Shown here: one piece after another, positions 1 through 44,598 of the stretch | How positions within the stretch are numbered: position 1 is the stretch's first letter | How the letters are laid out: each line of letters starts with the position of its first letter | NCBI GenBank assembly: GCA_026745465.1 | Contig: JACYXH010000205.1 | Coordinates: 62,001-126,000, forward strand | Origin: Lota lota | Taxonomy: Eukaryota; Chordata; Actinopteri; Gadiformes; Lotidae | Length of the DNA stretch: 64,000 bases | Reading direction: 5' to 3' | Translations under genes and position numbers: made by a program | The notes under the pieces: model-generated | The model's database searches: none | Seen by the model: only the letters and a program-made list of their open reading frames with translations | Told to the model about the DNA's origin: nothing

Positions 1-3000
1 CAAAGTCTGTTGTTTGGCAACACTTTAAAGGTGATTGCTAACTTATCTGGCGCATGAGTCAAATCGGTGCAATTCTGCTACGCAGAGTCCATTGAGTTAG
101 GGGGTGGGGAGAAAGGTGTGTCTGTTACGTCTACTCTCGATGTTAGTTTCAAGAGGCTAATTGTAACAAATAAATTTCATAGCAAACATTACACACTAAA
201 CTGCACCTTATTTTCAGAATTCACAAATACCAACCATATAGCATATAGCAACCCGATAAAATATTCTTGGTTCTAATTAGTATTTAGCGTACATATACCT
301 ACTGAAATGCACCATCTTTGCCTATGAGTCTAGTATTGATATGCAGCATTTGCTGCTGCTGCATGAAGACCAGTGACTATTATTTTAAAATAGTTATTTT
401 GTAAACCGGTAATCACAGAGCAATTATTTAAGTAATAGCATATATTGTGTGTGTTCTCGTGGCACTTTAGCTGTTCCTGGTTAGGATATGCCAATGTTTA
501 GAGGGCTAATTTGGTCTCCCTGTATAGCCAGCCAGCATAAAATGATTGTAAACGCTTGCAGCACTACCCCAGACATCTATAAACAACCTCGAACTATCCC
601 AGACAACCATTTATCACCCTGAGCAACCCCATATCCAACGCAAACAAATAGAGATGTTTTCTTTTGTCAATTTATGTGTACAGGTTATTGTTGAACAGCT
701 GATCACTGATAGTGTTAGGCAGTAGGCTTATTTGACAATGAGTAATCTCATTCTAGAGCTCTTTATGCCATTCTTGTATACAGAAATGTAATTTTCCACA
801 TGGCAATATGACTTGATGTGGCAGTAAAAATGGATACCCTCCTTTTCATCTTATTTCAAAGGTGTAACAATAGTGTTGAATGTGCTCTGTGACAATACAA
901 TATTTACAACATTTACCACACAAAGGATAGGGAAAGGTGCCAAATCAATGAACTCAATAGAGCAAAACCAGACTTCCCATAGTTGGATCTTAACTAGAAA
1001 GTAAATTAAACAAAAACCTATACTACACTAGAAGACTGAACAACAAAAGTACATGTTGTGGCACACACCTCTAACCTAGTGTCTCTAACAGCAAACCATT
1101 CCTACGTGATGCTAAAGGTAAAGGGTACCCCAAACTTAAAGGGAGCACGTGAAGGACAGGACTATAAACATACACGCAAGGTTGGATTGCAAAGTAAAGC
1201 TGTGTGGTACAGAGGTCTGGCTATGCCCATGTCCTTGTGGAGGTGAAGTGATGATAAGGGTCTAATCATGTATCTCGTTAGACCTGACTGTTACTGCTGT
1301 CCCAGGTATTCTTTTTACTGGCGACAATTCTGTTTGGTTAGCACTCTGGCAGTTCTAACCAATAATAGGCCTTCATGTATATTGAGAAATGGGCAAATAT
1401 ATTTGTTCATTTAGTTAGTAAAAAATTTTTTGCATTGTTTTATCACCTTATTTTGGGCAGTGTTCATGATAACAAAGCCGATGTAGACAAGATATTTTTA
1501 GATGTCCTCCTCACTCTCCCTAGTCCCTTTTCTTAAAAAAAAAAACCATAAGCAATGGAGTAGATATAAATGAACACAGGAGCTCTCTGGACGGTTGAGG
1601 TATGGTATTAAATTATTTAGTCCTCCCCTCTTTAACTGATGGATATATGTGTAAAACTTTTTATCCCTGGCGGGGCGTTCTTAGTAGAAGATCCTTAGAT
1701 AGTAATAGACACAGTAATGCAGTATGACCTATTCCCCTCAGTATGTTAATATTCATGGTGTTAGGATTAATATTACCCATTACTTTAAATCACGAGCATG
1801 TGCCATCGGCCCCTTACCGTGCAGGGTGTAATAGCTGCTTCTAGAGTTTTCCGTAGCTCAGTTTGGCTGGCGGTAAATGTAAATGGACACCTTATTGGAA
1901 CAATGAACATGCATTTATTGAAATGAATACCCTGCCGCAATCACAGCTGGCAGATTGCACGCTAATGTTAATTTGTTTCCAATATATTGTGCTGGAGGCC
2001 TGTGTGGATGCAATCTATTATGCAATGAGTCTTTTGCACTTACTCCTACATTTAAAAAAAAGCGTGATGCCATGAAGTCATCTATGAATGCATCTAAAAG
2101 AAAAAGAAAGTAGTAATCAGACTTGGACTCTGGCAGCTAGTGGTTGGTTGATATAGTGGTGTTATCCAATCTACACTCTTTTTAGAAAAAGATAAACATT
2201 TATTATTATTCTCTCCAATTTGTCCAAGGTGGTGATCTGCTCTCCCTGCCTAGCCATTTTTGTGACTTGCTTTTCTGTGGCGTTATTTTGGCATCTGCAG
2301 GCTCTCTTTACTGACAGCTATTTCCTGCAGATAGAAAAGCCCCATGCTTAAAATAGCATCTTTCATAGCATTCTTTATCTTCTGCCTCACCTACACTCCA
2401 TGAATTACTAATATTTTACAGTGTCACCGTCCAAATGATGTTGCTCGTGTAAAATCTCCAAACAAAAAGTTACAACGTTAAGTTGTCTGTTATTTTTTGC
2501 TTCTGGTGAGAATGTTTTCAACACAGTATTCCATTTTTTTGTTTAATGTGGTGTTTTGGGATTCACTTGTTGCTTCACATTGCCTCCCCTTACATAGTTA
2601 TGTTGGAAATGGTATTGACCGAGCTGCTGATCTCTTCCTCTTCCAAAACTGCAATACTCTTAAGTAGAATTAAGTGTTATTAGTGGCCTTTGTACTTACC
2701 ATTACACCCAAGTTTTGCAATGAATGGGACATCCATTCCTTAATTTGGACTTGGTAATGCCATTCAAAAAAATATTCAATACATTTTATATGAGCTGTAC
2801 ATGGTTCTAATCTACCTTGTTAGGTGTAGAGGTCAGTGGTAGAATTTTCACTCGGATCTGTCCTTTTTCCCAGACAAATGTCAGAAATCTGCTGAGAAAG
2901 AACCATTATACCGTTATACCTTTTTTTAAATAGGCCTATAACCTCTTCCTCCAGTGCAATCGTCTCCAATTCTGTGCAGAATTGTATCCGGCTTTCATTC

Positions 3001-4646
3001 ACTTTCAACAGCCAGAAATCCCGTAATTACTGGCTAACGTGAAATCGCATAATTCCGTGTCTCCAGTTGCAACCTGATGAGATCGGTCTTTAGCGGCTGC
3101 TGAAAGAGTGTGATTATGTAATTCAAACAGTAGATGGCTGACTGCTCCTGGGATGCAGGAAGGAAAAGAAGCGCAGAGACTTCTGAGTCGCCTTAATGGT
3201 GGTTGCAACCACCATTATGGTGACTGGTGGTTGGATGCCCCAATGTGGGAGGGTAGCTGTTGAGGAGATTGGAAGCCACTAAAAGGACCCCAAGAGTGGG
3301 GGGACGTGGATGAGTTTTGGTCGGTTGAACACCCAATGGATCACAGCCTGTGTGCGCTGTACACAGTTTTTTATGGCAGAGATGAGTGATCCTGGCCAAA
3401 AGGTAGAACCTACCTGGTCGTTGATGTCAACGTGTTGATGTTGATGAATAACATTTGGTCACTTCAGTTTTGTGACAGAAAATGTGAAGCTTTATAGCTC
3501 AGCAAATGACTGCCCCATAACTACTAGAGACATGTTAAGGATTGAGATCACCTGTTTAGCCTTCACTGCACTACATTGTTTAGGAATATCTTATATTTAG
3601 AAAGGGCTAAAGGTTCTTGCACTTTCATTTAATGCTATTGTTTTAAATGAGTAAAAAAAAAAAGCTAGATATCTTGGATTTCCTTTTGTCTGATTCACTA
3701 GCTACATCCCTTGTCTGACACACTAGTGATAAGTATTTTTCTCTTTATCTAGTAACTGTACTGACAGTTTAAAATAGGTTGGTATATGGAAGAAATAAGA
3801 ACTGCCTTAATTCAATGAAGCCCTGACAACGTAAGAACTATCATGAATGCTGTGTGTAAAAAAGAAAAAGAAAAACGGAGTGGCCGGGAGAACATAATGC
3901 TTATCTGGGGGTCTTGATGGAAAACTAAACATCTGGTACAATCCTTCCTGTCCTGGGACCCAGCAGACTCTTAGATCTTGTTTTGATCTCAAATATTGCT
4001 CTATTATGCAGTGCCTTGTTTTTCTATTTTCTCTATTATAATTTTTTACAGGACATACTTCTGTTGATCTTTCCGTTTGGTATTCAGAAAGCCAACATGG
4101 AACTGCAAATCATTCATGAATTGAATAGTGATTTATTTAGATATTTATTGTTATTTATTTCAAAGGTTATCGCTTGTTAAGGGTAGCCAGCTAGTTGATA
4201 GTAGATATCCACAGTCTCTCTTCAATTAAGTTGTATTCTTAGGCTAGTTGAAGAGTATAATCTTAATTCATTCACTCAGTATTTTCAATCACATTTGACG
4301 GTAGTTTTAATAATTATTTAGCATGTTAGACTGACAGGTGCAGAGGAAAGCTAGTTTGCCCTCTGACAGGATTGCAAATTGGACTACTTTAGGATTGGAT
4401 TGGAAAAATGTTATAGAAACCAAACCAGCCACCAATGTATTTAAATATATTTGCTTTGTGATGCATTGACATTATATGGAATTAATAAAAAATTGTCAGT
4501 TAAATTGTTATTGTTTTTGTTAATGGGTTTTTTTTCCTGACAAAAGGTGCATTTTTGTTGAAATTCTTGGCAATCAAATGAACACACTGAACAAAGTCAA
4601 ATGAGATAAAGAAAGTTAATTGGCATAATCTCTTTATCTCCAACAG
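1..4646 (+). other. lmbrd1 intron upstream of first visible exon
   Basis: AT-rich intron sequence with no long coding frame, no recognisable earlier lmbrd1 exon on the plus strand and no repeat I can name. I searched for the expected preceding peptide (the stretch before helix 3) and did not find it, so those exons probably lie to the left of the window. Confidence 0.6.
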
Positions 4647-37794
<33,148 letters not shown>

Positions 37795-37801
37795 AATAAC
37801 C

Positions 37802-37803
<2 letters not shown>

Positions 37804-37886
<83 letters not shown>

Positions 37887-38011
37887 GTCTGCCTCTCTGC
37901 CTGTCTGTTTGTCTCTGTCTGCCTCTCTGTCTGTCTCTCTCTCTCTGTGTCTCTTGTCTCTCTGTCTGTCTGTTTGTCTGTCTCTTTGTGTGTCCCTCTG
38001 TCTCTCTGTCT
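37804..38011 (+). repeat. CTGT microsatellite in lmbrd1 3' UTR
   Basis: About 79 nt of pure TGTC/CTGT units (37804-37882), then about 130 nt of degenerate CTGT/CTCT units. It begins nine bases after the lmbrd1 stop codon and would be CUGU repeats in the mRNA. Confidence 0.95.
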
Positions 38012-38811
38012 GTCATGTTTTGTTGTCCTTGAGCGGTGGGCATTCCAGCCACGTCTTTATAATACGGGGGGGTTCCAAAAGGCTGTGTTCACAAACAGAT
38101 CTCTGAATACGCCATTCATCTCTCGACTCTGATCATTTAATGTTTCTGTTGTTGTTGTTTTTTAGATGCCATTGCAGCAGTGTCTCGCCCACTTTAGCCT
38201 GGCTTTTTAGGTGACATGTCCCCTGGGATCTTTATGCAAGGACTCCCATTGATTGCCGTGTCTCCCTCGGCCGGTATTTTAGATGGCTTTGGGATACTGG
38301 GAACTGACAGCAATTGAATATATGACTCCATGTCACGTGGACACAAATGGTCTGCACCAGCGCAAGAGTTGCTGCTGCTGTTGCTGAGTCACTGGTAGAA
38401 GACGACTCACTGGTCAAAAAAATTATATAATACAAATGTTATAGTTATGGTACATTCTTTATTATTGTGCAATATTGCCATCCCATTAATCCAAAGAAAT
38501 CCCACCCGAATGTTTGATAATACAACTTTTTGGTTTTCGATTTAGTACAATGCTGGTAATAAAGAAACCAGGATTGCAAACATGGCAGCATGATTAGTTT
38601 AATTTGAATTTCACACATTGAGGAACGATACACTGGAGGACTCTAAAGGTTGTGTACAGTTTGACAAGAAGACTTGGGGACCTTTGCTTATATTAAACTT
38701 GAGGAGGTTTGCTAGTTTTCACAATGTTTTTTTTGTGTACATAGCCTCTTTAAATGGTTGTCTTCTGGACAGTATATACTTGTGTGTGCACATTTGGGAG
38801 AATAATTTTAG

Positions 38812-38817
38812 AATAAA
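38812..38817 (+). promoter_or_regulatory. lmbrd1: candidate polyadenylation signal of lmbrd1
   Basis: A canonical AATAAA about 1 kb after the stop codon, in AT-rich sequence. A second AATAAA at 38558-38563 could give a shorter 3' end. Confidence 0.45.
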
Positions 38818-39831
38818 AACAATTGACACTGTTCAATTGTGTATTTATGAAAAATATATTGAATTAATTATGCTAATCAGTAATGCACATCCTACTGGAT
38901 AAGCATTTATCCAAGGTTGCTATTTCTGTCATTTATTAACGGTCATAGAGTTGAAGATTCAGTTTTCCACACCTTTCTCTAGTAAGCAATATTCATTTTT
39001 TTAATGATTTCATCATCCTAAATCCTTTCTTGTTCATCGTTGATTTCATGTAGAATGTGTTATTTTAATGGAAAGCAACCTTTACATTTATTTGTATTCT
39101 ATTTTATTGTTATTCTAGCAGTTTCAGGTTTTTTTATCCATCCAAGTTGAACATAAGATGGCACTATTCCAGAGGAAAATAAGTGGACGGTGTACTTCAT
39201 TTACAATTATCTTCATTTTGAAATGTAAAATGTCCGCCCTAATAAAAAGCAAAGTTACTACCAACTTTATCAACACTTTTATTTAGCATTGATTTGCTAA
39301 TAAGTTATGAGTAATTGTTCATAATGACTATTAACTTAATAACTGACTTAACTGAAAAAGTGAAGGGCAACACAAACACAATAGCAGGGGCCACTATTTG
39401 ACCAATAATGAAATAGTTGTTTGTCTGTATTGTATTAGTTGGCATACAGACCCCTGTAATCATCCTCCAGAGAGACAAGCCTCTGAAACTAGAGAAGGTG
39501 AATCAATGGCAGTTAGCGGTGAGCCACAGTTTCCAACCCCCACCCTGCCGGACCCCTGGGGACCTACCACAGTCGTCGTCGTCCCCACCCCAATGACAAG
39601 CGTTTGGCCTTGTCCAATACACTTGTCAACATGTCCCAGTTCAGTTTCCCAACCACCACAAAACGCTGCCTTCCAGGGCAGACACCCGGACAGGCCTGGG
39701 ACAGGAGTGTTAACACGAGACACTCTTGAGCTGGTGAACACAGCGATGTCCATGTAGAAACCGAACTACATTGACTACAAAACGGTCATGACATATTAGT
39801 ACAAAAATAGAAAGATATCGATTACACTTTA

Positions 39832-40078
39832 CTTTAGTGTCCTGTTACAGGGGAATGAGCATGATTAATGTTACAGCATACGCTTAAAATGTAATGATGT
39901 TATGGAACAGCATGTAACACACTGTGGTTATGGATAAGGGTTAAGGGGGAAGAGGCGTAGGGTTAAGGTTAGGGTTAGGCTGTTCCATGATGTTATTTCA
40001 TATCAACCACATGCTGTACATGCTTATTACATGTGTATATAAGTACACTGGAACAAGGACACTTTAATGTAAAATGTT
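39832..40078. mobile_element. MITE with inverted ends and inner TTAGGG-like stretch
   Basis: The left end TTACACTTTACTTTAGTGTC is the diverged complement of the right end GGACACTTTAATGTAAAATG. The inner part contains GGGTTAAGGTTAGGGTTAGG, a telomere-like stretch that is common in this type of fish repeat. No coding content. Confidence 0.55.
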
Positions 40079-41662
40079 AGGTATCTATTGGAAAAGCGAA
40101 TATCGAGAGCAAAAGACCAAGCGCAGAAAAATAGTTAAAATTTAGTTTTTTAAGTTTGCACCCACCCAGTTAATAAATACACAAGTGTATGCTGGAACTT
40201 AGGGAATAATTCATATGAGTTGTGTCTTTTCCCCTCAAAGAACCCAGCAAAACACATTAGTTGAGTGTCAGCAGGGGGTCACACAGGGCAGGGGAATGTT
40301 CTTTAAACGATCCAATAGTGTATAGGAGAACCACGTCCATTCACCCTGCTGTTAAGAGAAATACAGGCAAACAAGCTGGTGGAGGAGCAGCGGCTGGAGC
40401 TGCGTTCAGTCCGTGACCCTCTGATTTCATACTTCAGTGAAGTTAGGCAAGCGAAAAATTGAATTTGCCTTCAGTCGTCAGTCGAGTCTCGCCTTGTTCC
40501 AAAGTGAAGCAGATACATGAAATCCATTGATACCGCTCAATTATATTACACAAAGGTCAAGCCTCTCTTTTGCATTTGCATGTCCCAGATTATGATTGCT
40601 TTTTTGTTTAAACACTTATTCAGAAATACTTTGGGAATTTTCGAACTAAATGTATTGAGGGACAGTTGAACGTGTGAGTCACCAGCGATTAGACGGTATC
40701 TGTGCTGATGGCCATCGGATGAGTTATCACATCATGACAGCGGTAAATAGGGAAGTCACCGCGTTCCATCAACGTTCACTAGGCCTAGGAGCATACCAAT
40801 TCCAAATGGAGACGTATATTATCTGAACCAATCCATTTTTTGCCTGTTAACAAAAACAATTGATGTGTAGTCATGGACAAAGAACACATTCTCACTTCTG
40901 TAATGAGATGTCAAGAGTTTGTGTAATTTACAAGATACTAAAAATAATTTTTGTTATCCCTCAGTGAGACGACGGCTGTTTCCAGTTGGGCATTAGTAAG
41001 TGATCTTTATCCAGGGGATAATAACTCACTCAACAGTATGACACAGGATGCTAAAAACCATAAATGAGTAGCTGAGATGCATTTTAATCACGTTTTGCAC
41101 ACTTGATCAACTCATAATATGTCTTCAGATTCTGATATAGATGTAGCTTAAAGTGGTAGAATGGAGTTTGTTTCTGTCAAAGGCTTTAGGCTATAGCTTG
41201 AATTCGGTATTCAGACCACTTCAATCATTAACTGTATGGAGCAAAACCTACTACAGCTTACGTCTCGAATGGTGAAAAACGCTGTTTGTTTTCCAACAAC
41301 ATCATCATCTGGCTTAGACATTAAGACAGAAAATATTAAACTGTTTTTTATGCATTTCTTTTTATTTAAAGGCCCTGTGGAAACATTTATTTGGTAGGTT
41401 GAACATGCTGCATTACATTGTTCACTTTAAAGTGGTTTGAAGAGCCTAATAAGATTTTAATCAGACTATAAACTGGATGCATTTCCTTACTCTAGTCATA
41501 CCACCCTTCTGTGTATCATTTCACATTAAATATAATAAGCCCTGTTTGGTACGCACCCATACTGTAATATCGACAGATTGTTGCTTTAAATACTGCTTAC
41601 ACCAGACTGTTTTTCTGGCTCTTTGCCACAGTATATATTTGCTATTTGGTATACTATTTTAA

Positions 41663-41883
41663 AGGGCCCCTATTTTACCACAAGGTGTGAGCTTGATTAT
41701 CCATTACAAGCCATTTGAAAATCTGCCTTTTCCTGTGCCTTAGTGACATCACAAGTGGGAGTGTCCACCTAGATGTATGATGGATAGATAAGCAACATTT
41801 GCTACAGTCCACAGGGAAGGCCAGATTATGAAACCGCTTGTAATGGCTAATCACACTCACACCTGGTGGTAAAATAGGGGACT
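41663..41883. mobile_element. palindromic TTAA-flanked MITE, copy 2
   Basis: A shorter relative of the element at 21706-21999, in the same orientation by its central block. The ends are AGGGCCCCTATTTTACCAC and GGTGGTAAAATAGGGGACT, again with TTAA on both sides (41659-41662 and 41884-41887). Part of the right half found in copy 1 is missing. Confidence 0.75.
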
Positions 41884-41939
41884 TTAACCAAAGCGGCCTA
41901 CAGTAACATGAGTGACTGCATGAGTGAGTGCATGCATAT

Positions 41940-42198
41940 TGTAATGATCCTGCTCCAAACCTACTCATAACCTGATCTTGCTGTGTGCCATTGGTTGAAA
42001 GTGTGAAACCTGTGTTAGTCTTTCTGTTCACCTTTGTTCCATGTATTGAAGTTCCCTAGCTCCTGCCCCAGTTTGTCGGTTCCTGGTTTGGTGTTGGTTT
42101 CTTGCTGTCACATGTTTTCATGAAGTAAAAATTCCATTCGCACCTACCCTGAGTCTGATCTCTGCATCTGGATTCCCATCCCTGCACAAGCCGTGACA
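41940..42198 (+). mobile_element. probable solo LTR or LTR-like repeat (fossil)
   Basis: Starts TGTAATGATCCTGCTCC and ends CAAGCCGTGACA. The inner text (CTGCCCCAGTTTGTCGGTTC, TTCCTGGTTTGGTGTT, TGAGTCTGATCTCTGCATC) resembles a repeat widespread in teleosts. No internal retroelement genes are attached. Family is unassigned. Confidence 0.4.
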
Positions 42199-42530
42199 CA
42201 TGCTGGAGCTTCCCAGATGTTACACTTCCAATAATCAATAACCTAATCAATGCTACCAATAATACATTTTCACATTCACTGTATCTACCATGATCGTATA
42301 CTGAGATAATCAGAACACAATCAAAGGCAGAGGAGTAGCAGTTTGTCAAATGAAGTCCACCACGTGCGTTCTGCAAAACGCAGCTATGAGGACAAAGCCT
42401 TTACCAGGCAGTCAGCCATAATTCGTTTAATTACGGCTGTCGGCATTTTTATGCACTGTCAATTGTCTCTGCGTCTGCCCGTACATCGGCATCTCAAGAT
42501 TGTATTATCATACTATATTATGATAGTCTT

Positions 42531-42578
42531 CCCCCCCCCCCCCCCCCCCCCCCCCCCCCGCCACACACACACACACAC
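42531..42578. repeat. poly-C run followed by CA
   Basis: 29 C (42531-42559) followed by a short CA tract. Confidence 0.9.
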
Positions 42579-42810
42579 GTACGCATGTGATACCATGGCG
42601 ACCGAACCGCAGCTAAGCATCATGAGGGCTGTGGGGAGGGGATAAAGGAGAGTCTCTGGATGGCAGCCATGCTTCTTAACTGTGCGCTTTTAACGGATGC
42701 AGTCGCACCGCTTTCCTCTATCTCTCTATCGCTCTCCCTCTCTCCTTCTACGGTACTGGGACCAGCGTCACTTCATCCTGAGGGCCACGCATTGTGGTCC
42801 TCCCATACAG

Positions 42811-42811
42811 A

Positions 42812-42847
<36 letters not shown>

Positions 42848-42852
42848 CACAC

Positions 42853-42895
<43 letters not shown>
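42811..42895. repeat. ACGC and CA compound microsatellite
   Basis: Nine or so ACGC units followed by about 20 CA units. Confidence 0.92.
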
Positions 42896-42897
<2 letters not shown>

Positions 42898-43606
42898 CCA
42901 CGCCTATCTCCCGCTGCTCCGAAATCTTGATCTTATCCAGTCAACCTTTTGCAGGCACACAGACACATATATAAAAACACACACAGACACACACACACAC
43001 ACGCGCAAAAGCTCGAAAACCCATTAGGGAGCGAAAGTTCTTCCCAGCAAAGTATAGAAATCTGATATGGGGGTTGTGTGTGAAAGGGAGTCAGGCAGTG
43101 TACTAGCTTCCAGAGAAGTTAAGCTTTGCCTTAAATGATAGCAGAGATGGCTCCTTCTTCACCTGAAGCTGACATTTATCAGAGCCCAGGAGTGGCGTCT
43201 GAGGTGCTGAATAAATGGAACCAGCCATTCTCTCCGTCTCTCATAATTGACTTAAACAGTCCAGTGCATTTTATTCCAAGATGGCCGAGGGATATTTCAG
43301 GGCAGCTATCTCAAAGATACGTCAGTTGCTTCACAGTGGCAGGCGTTGAAGTGAAGTGTAACTCATTAAAAAAAAAAAGCTTCCTGGAAGAGTAATATGA
43401 TGAGATGGAATTGATTTCTTCTGTGAATAAAAAGTGAACCGGAACCACATAAACTTGACACAACCGCTGAAGCAGTACGAACATATTTCCTCTTTTATTT
43501 ACATTCCTTTTCAAATGTTAACATTTTTCGCTATAGCTCTGATCAGGTTGGCATTTTTTTTCTCATTAAAATAAATTGGCACGAGTAAAACATATGTAGA
43601 CAAAAT

Positions 43607-43612
43607 TTTATT
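43607..43612 (-). promoter_or_regulatory. adgrb3: candidate polyadenylation signal of adgrb3
   Basis: AATAAA on the minus strand about 800 nt after the stop codon. Alternatives lie at 43746-43751 (closer) and 43494-43499 (farther). Confidence 0.4.
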
Positions 43613-44331
43613 TACACCATACAACGTTTTGTTTTTAAATATTTTATACAGCTGCAGATGAGTGAGCCTGCCTGGGGGTCCTTGAAGCAGATTCTGCAGT
43701 ATTAAAGTTGTGAAATATATTATTTATATAAAAGTGAGTATTATCTTTATTGCATTTAAAGCAATGAAGAATGTAGCTTGACAAACATTAATTTTTAATA
43801 TGACAAGAAAAAATCCCTCTTTGCCGTCCATGTTTTTTATATTATAAAGTAAAAAGTGTAGTAATGGCCAAACAGACTGTTATAAACTCTTTAAAAACCT
43901 GCATAAATATATACATTGTGCTTCCGGGTCGAGCGTTTTGGAAATCAAAGCTGGACCCGACGAAGCTGGGACGACATGACATGTCAGTTACTTTTTGAGG
44001 TTGTTTCGCGAGATAACCTTTTTTAAATCTTTTTTTTGTCCAATTTCCTCAACAGATATTTTTGAAACACGTGATGGTAAATATTGTACACCAGGCTTCC
44101 CCCCACACTAAGTACACTAGTGAGAATACAAAAAGTAACACTGATGGAGTTTTTTCCCCCCCGTCTCCTATGTTTTTGTTTCGCTTCCTCGTCTCCTTCC
44201 TCCTCCTCTTGATCCTCCACCGGTATTGGCACATGATGTCCCCGCCGCGCTCCTTATAATCCAGATATGTACGCCAAGGCTGTTTTCAAAAAGTCAGTTG
44301 CTTTTTTTTCAGTGCAAAATACATCCTCTCC

Positions 44332-44334
<3 letters not shown>

Positions 44335-44363
<29 letters not shown>

Positions 44364-44364
44364 C
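44335..44364 (-). repeat. run of 30 G (transcript strand) in adgrb3 3' UTR
   Basis: 30 uninterrupted C on the plus strand, so 30 G in the adgrb3 transcript, 45 nt after the stop codon. Confidence 0.9.
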
Positions 44365-44409
44365 TGATAACACCGCTCCTGTGATCCCCCTCCTCGTGTT
44401 GGGCCAGCA

Positions 44410-44598
44410 CTAGACCTCCGTCTGGAAGTCCCCCTCCTGGACCTCCAGGGGCAGGTTCACACACTTCTCCCACTCGGCCGCCGTCATCTCCAGGGACGCC
44501 TTGGCGCCAGGCTCCAGTACATTCATGGTGGCGTAGTTCTGGTACTCGCAGGCCGGGTTGTAGCTCTCCCACGGGTTCTTGTTTGGCATTGTCTTGTC
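44410..44598 (-). CDS. adgrb3: adgrb3 last coding exon with PDZ ligand
   Basis: 189 nt including stop TAG at 44412-44410. It encodes [20 protein letters not shown], then [39 protein letters not shown] and TEV. The final QTEV is a class I PDZ ligand found in all B-type receptors. Acceptor tctacag after a long C-rich tract. Confidence 0.97.
   Translation of the reverse strand, partial: DKTMPNKNPWESYNPACEYQNYATMNVLEPGAKASLEMTAAEWEKCVNLPLEVQEGDFQTEV

Larger units (their letters stand above)
37795..38840 (+). other. lmbrd1: lmbrd1 3' untranslated region (approximate)
   Basis: Non-coding sequence right after the lmbrd1 stop. It opens with a CTGT microsatellite nine bases past the stop codon and becomes AT-rich after 38400. 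AATAAA signals lie at 38558-38563 and 38812-38817, and a weaker candidate at 39241-39246. The end is inferred from the second signal; transcript data would be needed to fix it. Confidence 0.6.
38841..43479. other. intergenic gap between convergent genes
   Basis: Between the inferred 3' ends of lmbrd1 and adgrb3. It holds a GC-rich block of unknown nature (39455-39757), two palindromic miniature elements (39832-40078 and 41663-41883), a probable solo LTR (41940-42198) and poly-C, ACGC and CA tracts (42531-42895). No gene recognised. Confidence 0.5.
43480..44409 (-). other. adgrb3: adgrb3 3' untranslated region (approximate)
   Basis: Sequence after the adgrb3 stop codon in transcript direction. 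It starts with a run of 30 G on the transcript strand (C at 44335-44364) 45 nt past the stop, then becomes AT-rich. AATAAA signals on the minus strand are at 43751-43746, 43612-43607 and 43499-43494. The extent is inferred from these signals. Confidence 0.55.

Noticed and set aside
39960-39990. TTAGGG-like stretch as an interstitial telomere
   Set aside because: Only two or three imperfect units inside a miniature transposon of a type that commonly has them.
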